Under the pieces are notes generated by a model. It was given only the letters and a program-made list of their open reading frames with translations. It searched no databases and was not told the origin of the DNA. DNA of 64,000 nucleotides from Priestia aryabhattai (lineage in GTDB: Bacteria > Bacillota > Bacilli > Bacillales > Bacillaceae_H): the NCBI RefSeq assembly GCF_023715685.1, contig NZ_JAMBOQ010000002.1, positions 124,001-188,000 of the forward strand, given 5' to 3'. This document shows, in pieces, positions 8,428 through 17,025 of the stretch. The translations under genes and the position numbers were made by a program. Positions within the stretch are counted from its first letter, which is position 1, and the number at the start of each line of letters is the position of its first letter.

Positions 8428-8539
8428 CATGGCGTTTTTCAATACGCTTTTCAATTTTATCGATTGCTTTTTTGTCTTTTAGTAATTCTTGTTTATTTTC
8501 TTTTACTAGCTCTTCAAATGATTTTCTTTGTTTAAACAA
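8408..8539 (-). CDS. FbpB-like small basic protein
   Basis: A 43-residue, highly basic protein, too short for a standard ORF cut-off. It reads LFKQRKSFEELVKENKQELL and continues KDKKAIDKIEKRIEKRHE. The RKSFEELV..NK..LL.D...I..IE..IE.R pattern is that of the FbpB family (Fur-regulated basic proteins). In Bacillus subtilis those act with the sRNA FsrA in the iron-sparing response. The best start is a TTG at 8539 with a weak GAGAAAGAAG upstream. No clear Fur box is visible nearby, so iron control is not shown. The gene follows the symporter on the same strand and ends inside its own terminator. Confidence 0.6.
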   Translation of the reverse strand: MFKQRKSFEELVKENKQELLKDKKAIDKIEKRIEKRHEVIKLT

Positions 8540-8593
8540 ACTAACACTTCTTTCTCACCATAGTGTTTTTGAATCATGAGGGTGAACGTACTG

Positions 8594-9820
8594 TTATTTG
8601 TCCTCGGTATTAAAATGAAAAGACTTCTCAGACTTTGCGATAACTACGGTAGCTAAAGAGTTTCCTACGACATTTAATGCTGAACGGCCCATATCTACAA
8701 AGAAATCAACTGCTAATAACAAAGCGACTCCTTCTGCCGGTAAGCCAATTTCTTTAGCGGCAGCTAACAGCACAACGATGACAGCTGAAGGAACGCCTGC
8801 TAATCCTTTGGTCATAAGCATTAATAAACCAATAATTACAATAATTTGTTCAAGACTAAGAGGTAAGTTATATACATTAGCAAGAAAGATAATAGCTACA
8901 CTGATATAGATACTAGCTCCATCTAAATTAAAAGAGTAGCCAGTTGGTAATACAAAAGAGGTTACAGAACGTGAAACCCCGAACTTTTCTAATCGATGAA
9001 TGAGCAGCGGCATAGAAGCCTCTGAACTGCGCGTTGTAAAAGTTAATAAAATTAAATCTGCCGTTCTTTTTAACAGTTCCTTGTAAGGTATACGGAAGAT
9101 AATTGCAATAATAGGAAAAACAACAAATGCCGTGATGGCAAAAGATAAATACGTAATACTTACAAATTGACCTAAAGAAAGCAAGCTGCCAATCCCGTAT
9201 TTAGCTACGCTAAAAGAGATAAATCCAAATACGCCAACTGGGGCAAATGATACCGCATATTCTACTACTTTAAACATGGCTTGTAACCAAGCCTCAAAGA
9301 ATGTAATAACCGGTTTAGCCTTATCTTCAAGTGATGTAAGAGCTAACCCTACAAAAATGCCAAAGAAGATAATCGGTAACAGCTTTCCTTGCGCCATTGC
9401 TTCTACAATATTACTTGGAATAATACTTAAGAAAAACTCTCCAAAGTCGATGCCTTTTGCTAGGTTTCCTAATGAAGAAGTATCCACAGCACCTACATGC
9501 ATATGTCCACCTACATTTGTTACTTTAGCAATGAGTATTCCTAATATAATCAATACTGTAGTCACAATCTCAAAATAGAGAAGGGTTTTAAACGCGACTC
9601 GTCCTAGCTTTTTTGTATCATGCATACCTGTTATTCCTAATACGATTAAGGGGAAAACAAGAGGGACAATAACCATTTGAATAAGCTGGATAAAAGCTTT
9701 TCCTAATATCTCTAACTTCAAACCAACTTCTTTACTAAAATAACCAACGATCAATCCAAGAATTAATCCAATAATCACTTGTAATCCTAAATTAAGTTTA
9801 AATCTATTTTTTGTAGCCAT
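8594..9820 (-). CDS. dicarboxylate/amino acid:cation symporter (DAACS family)
   Basis: A 408-residue secondary transporter of the GltP/GltT/DctA/TcyP family, which takes up glutamate, aspartate, cystine or C4-dicarboxylates with Na+ or H+. Family elements in order: eight or so helices; the serine-rich hairpin TTRSSEASMPLL (about residues 262-273); the TM7 motif NLDGASIY (about 295); the second hairpin KGLAGVPSAVIVVLL (about 330); and DMGRSALNVVGNSLA in TM8 (about 373), where GltPh-type proteins have the substrate-binding Asp and Asn. AAGGAG precedes the ATG. Substrate is undetermined. A 23-codon frame with a strong ribosome binding site lies in its leader. Confidence 0.88.
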   Translation of the reverse strand: MATKNRFKLNLGLQVIIGLILGLIVGYFSKEVGLKLEILGKAFIQLIQMVIVPLVFPLIVLGITGMHDTKKLGRVAFKTLLYFEIVTTVLIILGILIAKVTNVGGHMHVGAVDTSSLGNLAKGIDFGEFFLSIIPSNIVEAMAQGKLLPIIFFGIFVGLALTSLEDKAKPVITFFEAWLQAMFKVVEYAVSFAPVGVFGFISFSVAKYGIGSLLSLGQFVSITYLSFAITAFVVFPIIAIIFRIPYKELLKRTADLILLTFTTRSSEASMPLLIHRLEKFGVSRSVTSFVLPTGYSFNLDGASIYISVAIIFLANVYNLPLSLEQIIVIIGLLMLMTKGLAGVPSAVIVVLLAAAKEIGLPAEGVALLLAVDFFVDMGRSALNVVGNSLATVVIAKSEKSFHFNTEDK

Positions 9821-9858
9821 CTGTCTAATTCTCCTTGTAGTGTAGTATTGTTTGCGTT

Positions 9859-9930
9859 TTAGTAACCTTTAAGAATTAGACAAGTACAAATACTATTATT
9901 GCGCTTACTCACTATCGAAAGTGCATTCAC
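9859..9930 (-). CDS. possible leader peptide of the symporter gene
   Basis: A GTG-initiated frame of 23 codons (VNALSIVSKRNNSICTCLILKGY) follows a consensus ribosome binding site, GGAGGTAG, at ideal distance. It ends 38 bases before the symporter ATG. It has no family. The site is stronger than that of the symporter itself, so either translational coupling or a leader-peptide function is possible. Confidence 0.35.
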   Translation of the reverse strand: MNALSIVSKRNNSICTCLILKGY

Positions 9931-10073
9931 CTTAACTACCTCCTTCAAATATCTTTTTACATACTAAAACAATTATTCCTATAAGTAAAGTATGAATTTT
10001 GTTTATCTTTCCTGTTTTTATCTAAAATTACTGGTTTAAATTCTAAAAAAAAGTAATATAAGCAAAGTCGAAA

Positions 10074-10113
10074 AAAGCATAAAAACCTTAGTTTACTAGG
10101 GTTTTTATGCTTT
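10074..10113. terminator. orphan stem-loop terminator between divergent genes
   Basis: A 14-bp stem (AAAGCATAAAAACC and its complement) has an A/T run on both sides; the better T run is on the minus strand. It lies between two divergently transcribed genes, where no coding transcript should end. It may be an attenuator in a long symporter leader or end a small RNA. Confidence 0.6.
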
Positions 10114-10227
10114 GATTAATGATCAATAAAGCGATTTGGAAATCATACCTTACAATTCTGATAAAAATACTATAAATTATATTTTATATATGGTATTATG
10201 TTTACAGAATTTAAAGGAGTGTGTATG

Positions 10228-11442
10228 ATGCCGTTTAGTTATGTTTCTCACTTATATTGTCCTAAATGTAAAAAAGAATATAGTCCAAAAGAAAAACATC
10301 AATTATGTGAATGTGGCTCACCGTTATTGGTAGCGTACGATTTAGAGAGACTGAAAGCGAATCTAACTCCAGAAGCTGTTCAAAGCAGGGAGCCGAATTT
10401 ATGGAGATATCATGAACTGCTTCCAGTAGAAGATCCCAAAAACGTAGTTTCCTTAGGCGAAGGGATGACTCCGCTTATAAAAATGCCTAAGCTAGGTAAA
10501 GAAATGGACATTCAAAACTTATATATGAAAGATGAAGGCATTATTCCAACCGGATCATTTAAAGCTAGAGGAGCCGCTGTAGGTGTGTCAAAAGCAAAAG
10601 AACTGGGCGTTGAACAGTTAGCGATGCCTACAAATGGCAACGCCGGAGCTGCTTGGTCGCTTTATTCGTCACGTGCTGAAATAAAAGCAACCGTTGTGAT
10701 GCCAAAAGATGCGCCTGTTATTACAAGAAATGAATGTGCTGTCGCTGGAGCTGACCTTTACTTAGTAGATGGACTCATTAGTGATGCTGGTAAAATTGTC
10801 GGTGAGGCTATTAAAGCTTGGGGTCTTTATGATGCTTCTACGCTTAAAGAGCCATACCGAATAGAAGGTAAAAAAACAATGGGCCTAGAAATTGCTGAAC
10901 AGTTTTCTTGGAATCTTCCTGATGTGATTTTATATCCAACAGGAGGAGGCGTTGGTTTAATAGGAATATATAAAGCGTTAAATGAATTAAAAGAGCTTGG
11001 CTGGATTAAAGGTGATCTTCCTCGTTTAGTTGCGGTACAAGCTGAAAACTGCGCGCCTATTGTAAAAGCATGGAATGAGAGAAAACAAGAATCTGAATTT
11101 TGGCCAGATTCTTCAACCATTGCCTTTGGTATCAACGTACCAAAAGCGATCGGGGACTTTCTTGTTTTAGAGGCAGTGTACAATACAAATGGATGCGCTA
11201 TTGCGGTGGACGAAGATAAGATTGTTGAGGAACAGAAAAAAGTTGCTCAGCTTGAAGGTTCGTTCATTTGCCCTGAAGGTGCTGCTACATTCTTAGCTGC
11301 ACGCCGTTTGCGAGAAGAAGGATGGATTAAAGAAAACGAAACGGTTGTTGCTTTAAATACAGGACTTGGGGTTAAATATCCAAACACAGTAGATATTGAA
11401 GTCCCTATTTTAGAGCGAAATGGCAGCCTTACTAAAAAATAA
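10228..11442 (+). CDS. threonine synthase-family PLP enzyme with N-terminal zinc ribbon
   Basis: A 404-residue fold-type II PLP enzyme. The N-terminus carries a zinc ribbon, YCPKCKKEY followed by LCECGSPL. Next comes LGEGMTPLIKMPKLG and the PLP lysine in GSFKARGA (about residue 109). TNGNAGAAWSLY binds the phosphate/carboxylate, and PTGGGVGLIGI (about 235) is the PLP-phosphate loop. This is the long, zinc-ribbon type of threonine synthase (O-phosphohomoserine to threonine); related paralogs act on other beta/gamma-substituted amino acids. Of the tandem ATGs at 10225 and 10228, the second has the better spacing (8) from AAAGGAG. No homoserine genes are adjacent, so a paralog with another substrate is possible. 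Confidence 0.75.
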   Translation: MPFSYVSHLYCPKCKKEYSPKEKHQLCECGSPLLVAYDLERLKANLTPEAVQSREPNLWRYHELLPVEDPKNVVSLGEGMTPLIKMPKLGKEMDIQNLYMKDEGIIPTGSFKARGAAVGVSKAKELGVEQLAMPTNGNAGAAWSLYSSRAEIKATVVMPKDAPVITRNECAVAGADLYLVDGLISDAGKIVGEAIKAWGLYDASTLKEPYRIEGKKTMGLEIAEQFSWNLPDVILYPTGGGVGLIGIYKALNELKELGWIKGDLPRLVAVQAENCAPIVKAWNERKQESEFWPDSSTIAFGINVPKAIGDFLVLEAVYNTNGCAIAVDEDKIVEEQKKVAQLEGSFICPEGAATFLAARRLREEGWIKENETVVALNTGLGVKYPNTVDIEVPILERNGSLTKK

Positions 11443-11456
11443 AGTAAGAAACACCT

Positions 11457-11502
11457 AAATAGATCTCCGACTTCAAACAGTCTAAGCGGAGATCTATTTT
11501 TT
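11457..11502 (+). terminator. intrinsic terminator of the threonine-synthase-like gene
   Basis: A 13-bp stem (AAATAGATCTCCG and its complement) with a long loop is followed by a T run. Confidence 0.75.
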
Positions 11503-11639
11503 AATTTCATCTTCTTCCATATTATAAATAGTAAACTTAAAATTTATACTATTTTAAATATATTGACTTATATCTATTGGTGATTTATTATTCAATTAAA
11601 CAAATTGATTTACTAGGAATTAAAGCTGTATGTAATGCT

Positions 11640-11691
11640 ACCAGGCAACTGGGGCCGGACTATCGCTCAAGCGAATGGACTGGTCCTTTTT
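11640..11691 (+). promoter_or_regulatory. candidate attenuator leader of the TauD-type gene
   Basis: The first hairpin is CCAG-GCAA-CTGG (11641-11652), with a GNRA-type loop. It is followed by a terminator-like hairpin using GGAC (11657-11660) with GTCC (11683-11686) and TCGC/GCGA, then TCCTTTTTGC. ACCAG (11640-11644) could instead pair with CTGGT (11680-11684), which would disrupt the terminator. No gene ends here, so the terminator would belong to the 5' leader of the dioxygenase gene 94 bases downstream. It is not a riboswitch class I recognise. Confidence 0.4.
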
Positions 11692-11784
11692 GCTTTTTAG
11701 GAATACGGCTATATTCGAGAAAATGAATTTGTCATAAAAAAATGAAAAGCTCTCTTTTTAGGGCACTTACGAGGAGGACGTATC

Positions 11785-12690
11785 ATGAGTACAGTTAGCA
11801 AAAGCACAGCAAAAAAATCGGTTTTAGAAGTACAGCCTATCGCTGGTCACATTGGAGCAGAAATAAAAGGAGTGCATTTATCTTCGAATTTAGATGCCGA
11901 GACAGTCAGTGCCATTAAAAAAGCTCTGCTAAAGCATAAAGTAGTCTTTTTTAGAGGACAAGGGCATATTGACGATGCTGAACAAGAGGCTTTCGCTACG
12001 TTATTTGGTGAACCGGAAGCACATCCTACCGTTCCTATAAAAGAAGGCAGCAATTATTTATTCGAACTGGATTCTGAACGAGGAGGGCGAGCTAATTCTT
12101 GGCATACCGATGTAACGTTCATCGATACATATCCAAAGGCATCTATTCTTCGAGCCGTAGTTGTTCCAGAATCAGGAGGGGATACAGTTTGGGCAAATAC
12201 AGCCGTTGCCTATCAAAACCTTCCTTCGGAACTGCGTCAGCTAGCTGATCAGCTTTGGGCGGTGCATACGAATGACTATGATTACGGTGGAAGACATCCT
12301 AATCGTTCACAAGAAGATTTAGAACGTCATCGCAAAGTATTCGCTTCTACTGTCTATGAAACAGAACATCCAGTTGTAAGAATTCACCCCGAAACGGGAG
12401 AGCGTACGTTAGTGTTAGGACATTTTGTGAAAAAAATCAAAGGGTTATCTTCTTCGGATTCCAATCATCTTTTTTCGGTTCTGCAAGATCATGTAACAAG
12501 GTTAGAAAACACGGTTCGCTGGCATTGGAAAGCTGGTGATATTGCTATCTGGGATAACCGTGCAACCCAGCATTATGCAATTAATGACTACGGGGAAAAG
12601 CACCGCGTTATGAGACGAGTTACCTTGGTTGGTGAAGTGCCGGTGAGTATCGATGGGCAAACGAGTGTGACTTATAAAAAAGAAGAATGA
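11785..12690 (+). CDS. TauD/TfdA family 2-oxoglutarate-dependent dioxygenase
   Basis: A 301-residue non-heme Fe(II)/2-oxoglutarate dioxygenase. The iron ligands H-x-D are seen in SWHTDVTF (about residues 109-111), and the distal His in [20 protein letters not shown], whose Arg residues bind 2-oxoglutarate. The N-terminal [12 protein letters not shown] and VVFFRGQ segments are characteristic of taurine dioxygenase. Taurine (releasing sulfite) is the classic substrate, but other sulfonates or carboxylates are used by family members. ACGAGGAGG precedes the ATG. No sulfonate ABC transporter lies alongside; the nearest transporter is the peptide ABC operon on the other strand. Confidence 0.8.
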   Translation: MSTVSKSTAKKSVLEVQPIAGHIGAEIKGVHLSSNLDAETVSAIKKALLKHKVVFFRGQGHIDDAEQEAFATLFGEPEAHPTVPIKEGSNYLFELDSERGGRANSWHTDVTFIDTYPKASILRAVVVPESGGDTVWANTAVAYQNLPSELRQLADQLWAVHTNDYDYGGRHPNRSQEDLERHRKVFASTVYETEHPVVRIHPETGERTLVLGHFVKKIKGLSSSDSNHLFSVLQDHVTRLENTVRWHWKAGDIAIWDNRATQHYAINDYGEKHRVMRRVTLVGEVPVSIDGQTSVTYKKEE

Positions 12691-12763
12691 AATCGGGTTC
12701 TATTTTGTGTCAGTATGTTTCTTTGAAAGCAAAGGCAGGTGAGAAAAAAGTTTCACACTTATA

Positions 12764-13107
12764 ATAAGAAGAGGCTGAGACAAAAGTCTTTTAGTTGAAG
12801 TGAAATCCGAACTGTTAATCGAAATTATTGATTAATACTTTGGGTTTTTTTTGTTGTCATGGTGAACTTAGATTTAATGTGTTCAGTTGCTTCTAGCCGT
12901 TGATTCGAGGGCAAGGCGAAGACTCCTGTGGGAAAAGCGGAATAGGTGAGACCCCGCAGGAGCGGAAGTGACGAGGAGGCTCACCGGCCGCCCGCGGAAA
13001 GCGAAGCCTTGCACGGAAATCAACCGCGGTGTAACAAGCGATTTATACTAAATCATTTGTTCGTCTTGAGATTGGATTGATGTAGTTATGTCTCAACCTC
13101 TTCTTAT
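12764..13107. repeat. 344-bp MITE-like / structured intergenic repeat
   Basis: The segment is bounded by 19-bp inverted repeats with one mismatch: ATAAGAAGAGGCTGAGACA at 12764-12782 and its complement at 13089-13107. The core (about 12895-13030) has far higher GC than its surroundings. It carries further complementary blocks: CTCCTG..GGG with CCC..CAGGAG, GGTGAG with CTCACC, CGCGGAAAGCG, GGCAAGGC with GCCTTGC, and GTTGATT with AATCAAC. I recall this kind of GACTCCTG..GGGAAAAGCG block as a dispersed intergenic repeat in Bacillaceae. It sits between convergent genes. Confidence 0.7.
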
Positions 13108-13113
13108 GAGTCT

Positions 13114-14079
13114 TTATACAAAGTGACAGGCTACAAAGTGATTAGAACCAACATCTTTATAGTCAGGTGGAATGTCTGCACATTTCTTCTGAGCTATCGG
13201 GCATCTTGTTCTAAATTTACACCCAGAGGGAGGGGTAATAGGACTTGGGATTTCACCTTTCAAAATGATTTTTTCTTTTTTGATGGTTGGGTCAGGTATC
13301 GGTATGGCAGATAACAGCGCTTTTGTATAAGGATGCAGTGGATTTGTGAATAATTCATCTCTTGATGCTTGCTCCACAATCTTTCCTAAATACATAATAG
13401 CAACCTTGTTACACAGGTGCTCGACGACGCTCAAATCATGTGAAATAAACAGATAAGACAAATTTTCTTTTTCTTGAAGTTCACTGAACAAATTAATAAT
13501 TTGAGCTTGAATCGATACGTCCAGTGCAGATACTGGCTCATCCGTTACAATAAACTCAGGGTTTAAAGCCATGGCTCTGGCAATGACAATTCGCTGACGC
13601 TGTCCGCCTGAAAATTCGTGCGGGTATCTGTCTATATGGTGAGGAGATAAACCGCATTTTTCCATAATCGACAAGACGTGATCTCTTACGTTAATTCGGG
13701 AAGCTAACTTATGTTCAATCATAGCTTCTCCAATCGCTTCGCCTATTCTAATTCGAGGATTTAAAGAACTAAAGGGATCTTGAAAGACGAGCTGTGATTG
13801 CAAACGGTAATGAATCAGCTCTTTTTTAGACAGCTTAAAAACATTCTTTCCTTTAAAAAATACGTCTCCGCTTGTTTTATTATGAAGTCTTAAAATGGTT
13901 TTTCCTAAAGTAGATTTACCGCTTCCGGACTCACCAACTAATCCAAAAATGTCACCTTTTTTAATTGAAAATGTTACTCCATCTACCGCTTTTACCTGTT
14001 CGTTTGCTGATGTAAATAGTGTAGATTTAGAGGAGTAAAATTTTTTTAAGTTGTTTACTTCTAACAGCGTTTCACTCAT
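13114..14079 (-). CDS. peptide ABC transporter ATP-binding protein (DppF/OppF type)
   Basis: A 321-residue ABC ATPase, the second of two that power this importer. Walker A is GESGSGKST (about residues 51-59), the signature FSGGQRQR (about 157), Walker B FIVTDEP (about 176), and the switch His follows in FISHDLS. The C-terminal extension ends in GCKFRTRCPIAQKKC, the Cys-containing oligopeptide/dipeptide-transporter C-terminal domain that separates OppD/F-like ATPases from other importers. It overlaps the upstream ATPase gene by four bases (ATGA), so the two are translationally coupled. It is the last gene of the operon. Confidence 0.88.
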   Translation of the reverse strand: MSETLLEVNNLKKFYSSKSTLFTSANEQVKAVDGVTFSIKKGDIFGLVGESGSGKSTLGKTILRLHNKTSGDVFFKGKNVFKLSKKELIHYRLQSQLVFQDPFSSLNPRIRIGEAIGEAMIEHKLASRINVRDHVLSIMEKCGLSPHHIDRYPHEFSGGQRQRIVIARAMALNPEFIVTDEPVSALDVSIQAQIINLFSELQEKENLSYLFISHDLSVVEHLCNKVAIMYLGKIVEQASRDELFTNPLHPYTKALLSAIPIPDPTIKKEKIILKGEIPSPITPPSGCKFRTRCPIAQKKCADIPPDYKDVGSNHFVACHFV

Positions 14080-15053
14080 TGATATGTACCTTCCTTATAA
14101 AGCCAGCAGGCTGTGTAGTGGTCATTTTCTGAAATGAAGGGAGGAGCTTGTGTTTTGCAAATATCCATACAGTGTTCACAGCGCTCGCTGAAATAACAAC
14201 TTTCTGTAAGATCCGTAAGTTTTGGTACTTGCCCCGGTATTGAATGAAGCCGTTGTGTTCGTTTGCCGATAACTGGTTTTGAGCGAAGCAGGCCCTTGGT
14301 ATAGGGGTGTTTTGGATTTTTAAATAGCTCAACTACCTGTGCTTGCTCTACGATTTTACCTGCATACATCACCATTACGGTATCAGCCATTTCAGCTACA
14401 ACGCCGAGATCGTGTGTGATAAATAAGATAGACGTACGAAGATCCTGTTTTATAGTTTGTAATAGATCTAATATTTGAGCTTGAATCGTTACATCTAGAG
14501 CAGTAGTAGGTTCATCGGCAATTAATAGCTTAGGGTTACACCCGAGCGCAATAGCAATCATAATCCGCTGAAGCATACCTCCGCTTAGCTCGTGCGGATA
14601 ACTTTTTACTATCTTTTTAGCATTAGGTATACCTAAAAGTGTAACAAGTTCAATGGCTTTATCATAGGCTTCAGTTTTACTGATAGATAGATGCTCTAAT
14701 AGAGTCTCGGTAATTTGGTCTCCAATAGTGAATACTGGATTTAGAGATGTCATCGGCTCTTGAAAAATCATCCCAATGTCTTTTCCTCTAATTTTTCTCA
14801 TCTCTTTTTTTGTTTTTTCTAATAGATTTGATCCATTAAATAAAATCTTACCATCTGTAATTTCCCCTGAATCAGAAAGCAGCTGCATAATGGATAGAGC
14901 CATTACGCTTTTCCCGCATCCCGATTCGCCAACGATACATACCGTTTCACCGGAATTAATGGAAAAGCTGACGTTGTTTACTGCTGTAACCGTACCTTCT
15001 TCCGTATGAAAAGAGGTGTGTAGATCTTTTAATTCTAGTAAGGGTGTATTCAT
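14076..15053 (-). CDS. peptide ABC transporter ATP-binding protein (DppD/OppD type)
   Basis: A 325-residue ABC ATPase. Walker A GESGCGKSV is at about residue 40, the signature LSGGMLQR at about 155, Walker B LLIADEPTTALD at about 174 and the switch region FITHDLG at about 205. The C-terminus has SCYFSERCEHCMDIC, the Cys-rich peptide-transporter tail that can bind an iron-sulfur cluster in some homologs. It pairs with the downstream ATPase to form the heterodimer on the cytoplasmic face of the permease. It starts 12 bases after the permease stop. Confidence 0.88.
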   Translation of the reverse strand: MNTPLLELKDLHTSFHTEEGTVTAVNNVSFSINSGETVCIVGESGCGKSVMALSIMQLLSDSGEITDGKILFNGSNLLEKTKKEMRKIRGKDIGMIFQEPMTSLNPVFTIGDQITETLLEHLSISKTEAYDKAIELVTLLGIPNAKKIVKSYPHELSGGMLQRIMIAIALGCNPKLLIADEPTTALDVTIQAQILDLLQTIKQDLRTSILFITHDLGVVAEMADTVMVMYAGKIVEQAQVVELFKNPKHPYTKGLLRSKPVIGKRTQRLHSIPGQVPKLTDLTESCYFSERCEHCMDICKTQAPPFISENDHYTACWLYKEGTYQ

Positions 15054-15064
15054 CTATTCATTAC

Positions 15065-15985
15065 CTACCTTTTCATTTTAGGATCAAGCGCATCTCTTAA
15101 ACCGTCTCCAAGAAGGTTAATCGAAATGACCGTTAAAAAAATGGCAGCGCCTGGTGGAATCCACAGCCAAGGTCGCTTTTTAAAATCAACTAAATTATTA
15201 GCTGCATCAATCATATTTCCCCAAGAAGGTGTAGGTGGAGTCACACCTAGTCCCAAGTAGCTTAAAGCAGACTCGCTTAAAATAGCTCCTGCTACGTTCA
15301 AAGTAGAAACAACCAATAATAAAGGGAAAATATTAGGGATTAAATGATAAAAAATCTTTCTTTTATCGCTTAAACCTAATATTTGTGTTGCTTGAATAAA
15401 AGGCTGTTCACGCAATGAGAGAACTTGGCCGCGAACAAGTCTTGCAAGTCCAGGCCAGCCAATTAAACTGAGCATTAGCATAATAATATAAATACGGTAT
15501 TCAGAAGGAGTTTTCCATTCTGATAAAATAGCTCCCATGATCAATAAAAGAGGGAGGCCAGGTATAGACATCAATATGTCAGCAAGTCGCATCAGCACTT
15601 GATCAGTGATGCCTCGATAAAAACCGGCAACGGCTCCTAAAACAGAGCCGATTAAAACGGATAGAACCATCGACGCAATTCCTACAGTGAGAGAAATTTG
15701 ACCAGCAAGCATCAAACGGGTGAGTACATCTCTTCCATACTTATCTGTACCTAACCAATGCTCGGCGCTTGGGGGATGGTTCATTAAATTAACGTTTACA
15801 GTACTGTTAACATAAGGAGAAAACAAAGGACCAATAAAACTAAAAGCAACCATGGCAAGCAAAAAGAATAATCCACTGATTGCTAATTTATTTTTTCGCA
15901 GCCGCTTATACGTTTGTTTCCATAGTGATATTGGTTTTGAAACTGCGTCTTTTTGCGGCTGATCTGTTACTAATGAAGTTTCCAT
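15065..15985 (-). CDS. peptide ABC transporter permease (DppC/OppC type)
   Basis: A 306-residue inner-membrane permease. It starts with a cytoplasmic segment (SLWKQTYKRLRKNKLA), then a first helix, an external loop with HPPSAEHWLGTDKYGRDVLTRLM, characteristic of DppC/OppC, and five more helices. The EAA-type coupling loop reads LSLREQPFIQATQILGLSDKRKIFYHLIPN (about residues 195-225). GVTPPTPSWGNMI near the C-terminus is also typical. It lies 11 bases after the DppB-like gene. Confidence 0.88.
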   Translation of the reverse strand: METSLVTDQPQKDAVSKPISLWKQTYKRLRKNKLAISGLFFLLAMVAFSFIGPLFSPYVNSTVNVNLMNHPPSAEHWLGTDKYGRDVLTRLMLAGQISLTVGIASMVLSVLIGSVLGAVAGFYRGITDQVLMRLADILMSIPGLPLLLIMGAILSEWKTPSEYRIYIIMLMLSLIGWPGLARLVRGQVLSLREQPFIQATQILGLSDKRKIFYHLIPNIFPLLLVVSTLNVAGAILSESALSYLGLGVTPPTPSWGNMIDAANNLVDFKKRPWLWIPPGAAIFLTVISINLLGDGLRDALDPKMKR

Positions 15986-15996
15986 ACAATAATCGC

Positions 15997-16953
15997 CTAC
16001 TTTAACCGGATTCGCGGATCGACCGCTGCATATGTAATGTCTGCTAAAAAGTTACCTATAATCGTTAAGAAAGAAAGTAACATCGTAAAAGACATTAAGA
16101 CTGGATAATCCCTAAAGCTTAATGCTTCGAGCTGAATTCTTCCCACTCCGGGCCAGTTGAAAATTTGTTCAGTTATAATCGCACCGGAAAATAGCCCGGG
16201 CAGTTCAAAAGCTAACAGTGTAATAGCAGGAAGCAACGCATTTTTTAACGCGTGCTTAAAAATAATAGAACGTTCTTTTAATCCTTTTGCACGCGCTGTT
16301 CGTATATAATCTTGCCGAATGACTTCAAGCATTCCCGTACGAAAATATCTGGTTAATGAACCTACGCTTAGAAGTGTCAAAATCGTCACCGGTAGCACCA
16401 TATGTTTACTTACTTCTAGCAGGTAAGCTAGCTTTGTTGTATTACTGCCTGTATCAATCATTCCTCCAATTGGCAAAATTCCTAAATCAACAGCAAAAAA
16501 TTTAATAAGCAATAAACCAATAAAGAAAGAAGGGAAGGACATAGCGGCAAAAACGCCAAGTGTAACAAAACCATCGAACCAAGAGTACTGTTTTACAGCT
16601 GAAATAACCCCTGTAAATAGAGCAATAGTCCACGTGAAAAATAGAGAAACGGCAGCTATAAGAAATGAGTTCCAAATAAATTTATTTAATAACGATGTCA
16701 CAGGTTCTTGGTACTTCAATGAAAAACCAAAGTCTCCTTTTACTAAATCTATAAACCAATTTACGTAACGTTCTAAAACCGGCTTATTAAGTCCATATAA
16801 TTCTCGTAATTCCTGGGCTCTTTCCGGAGTCAGTTTAGGGTTTGAGTCAATATAATCCCCCGGCAATAAAGCAAAAAGAACAAAAATAAGAAAAGATGTG
16901 CCAATTAAAATAGGAATCATTTGTAAAAACCGATAAAAAATATATTGTTTCAT
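15997..16953 (-). CDS. peptide ABC transporter permease (DppB/OppB type)
   Basis: A 318-residue permease, partner of the DppC-like protein. It begins YIFYRFLQMIPILIGTSFLIF, the usual first helix. It has GLNKPVLERYVNWFIDLVKGDFGFSLKYQEPV in the first external loop and the EAA loop EVIRQDYIRTARAKGLKERS (about residues 210-229). It ends ITYAAVDPRIRLK, the standard C-terminus of this family. Six membrane helices are predicted. It lies about 70 bases downstream of the binding-protein gene. Confidence 0.88.
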   Translation of the reverse strand: MKQYIFYRFLQMIPILIGTSFLIFVLFALLPGDYIDSNPKLTPERAQELRELYGLNKPVLERYVNWFIDLVKGDFGFSLKYQEPVTSLLNKFIWNSFLIAAVSLFFTWTIALFTGVISAVKQYSWFDGFVTLGVFAAMSFPSFFIGLLLIKFFAVDLGILPIGGMIDTGSNTTKLAYLLEVSKHMVLPVTILTLLSVGSLTRYFRTGMLEVIRQDYIRTARAKGLKERSIIFKHALKNALLPAITLLAFELPGLFSGAIITEQIFNWPGVGRIQLEALSFRDYPVLMSFTMLLSFLTIIGNFLADITYAAVDPRIRLK

Positions 16954-17025
16954 ACGTGTTCCTCCCTAAAAGTGCCCGGCGGCTAGGACCAGGCACCATT
17001 TTTTACCTATACATGAAAGCAGACT

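Noticed and set aside
11600..11690. SAM (S-box) or T-box riboswitch before the TauD-type gene
   Set aside because: Neither the S-box core elements nor the T-box TGGNACC motif is present.
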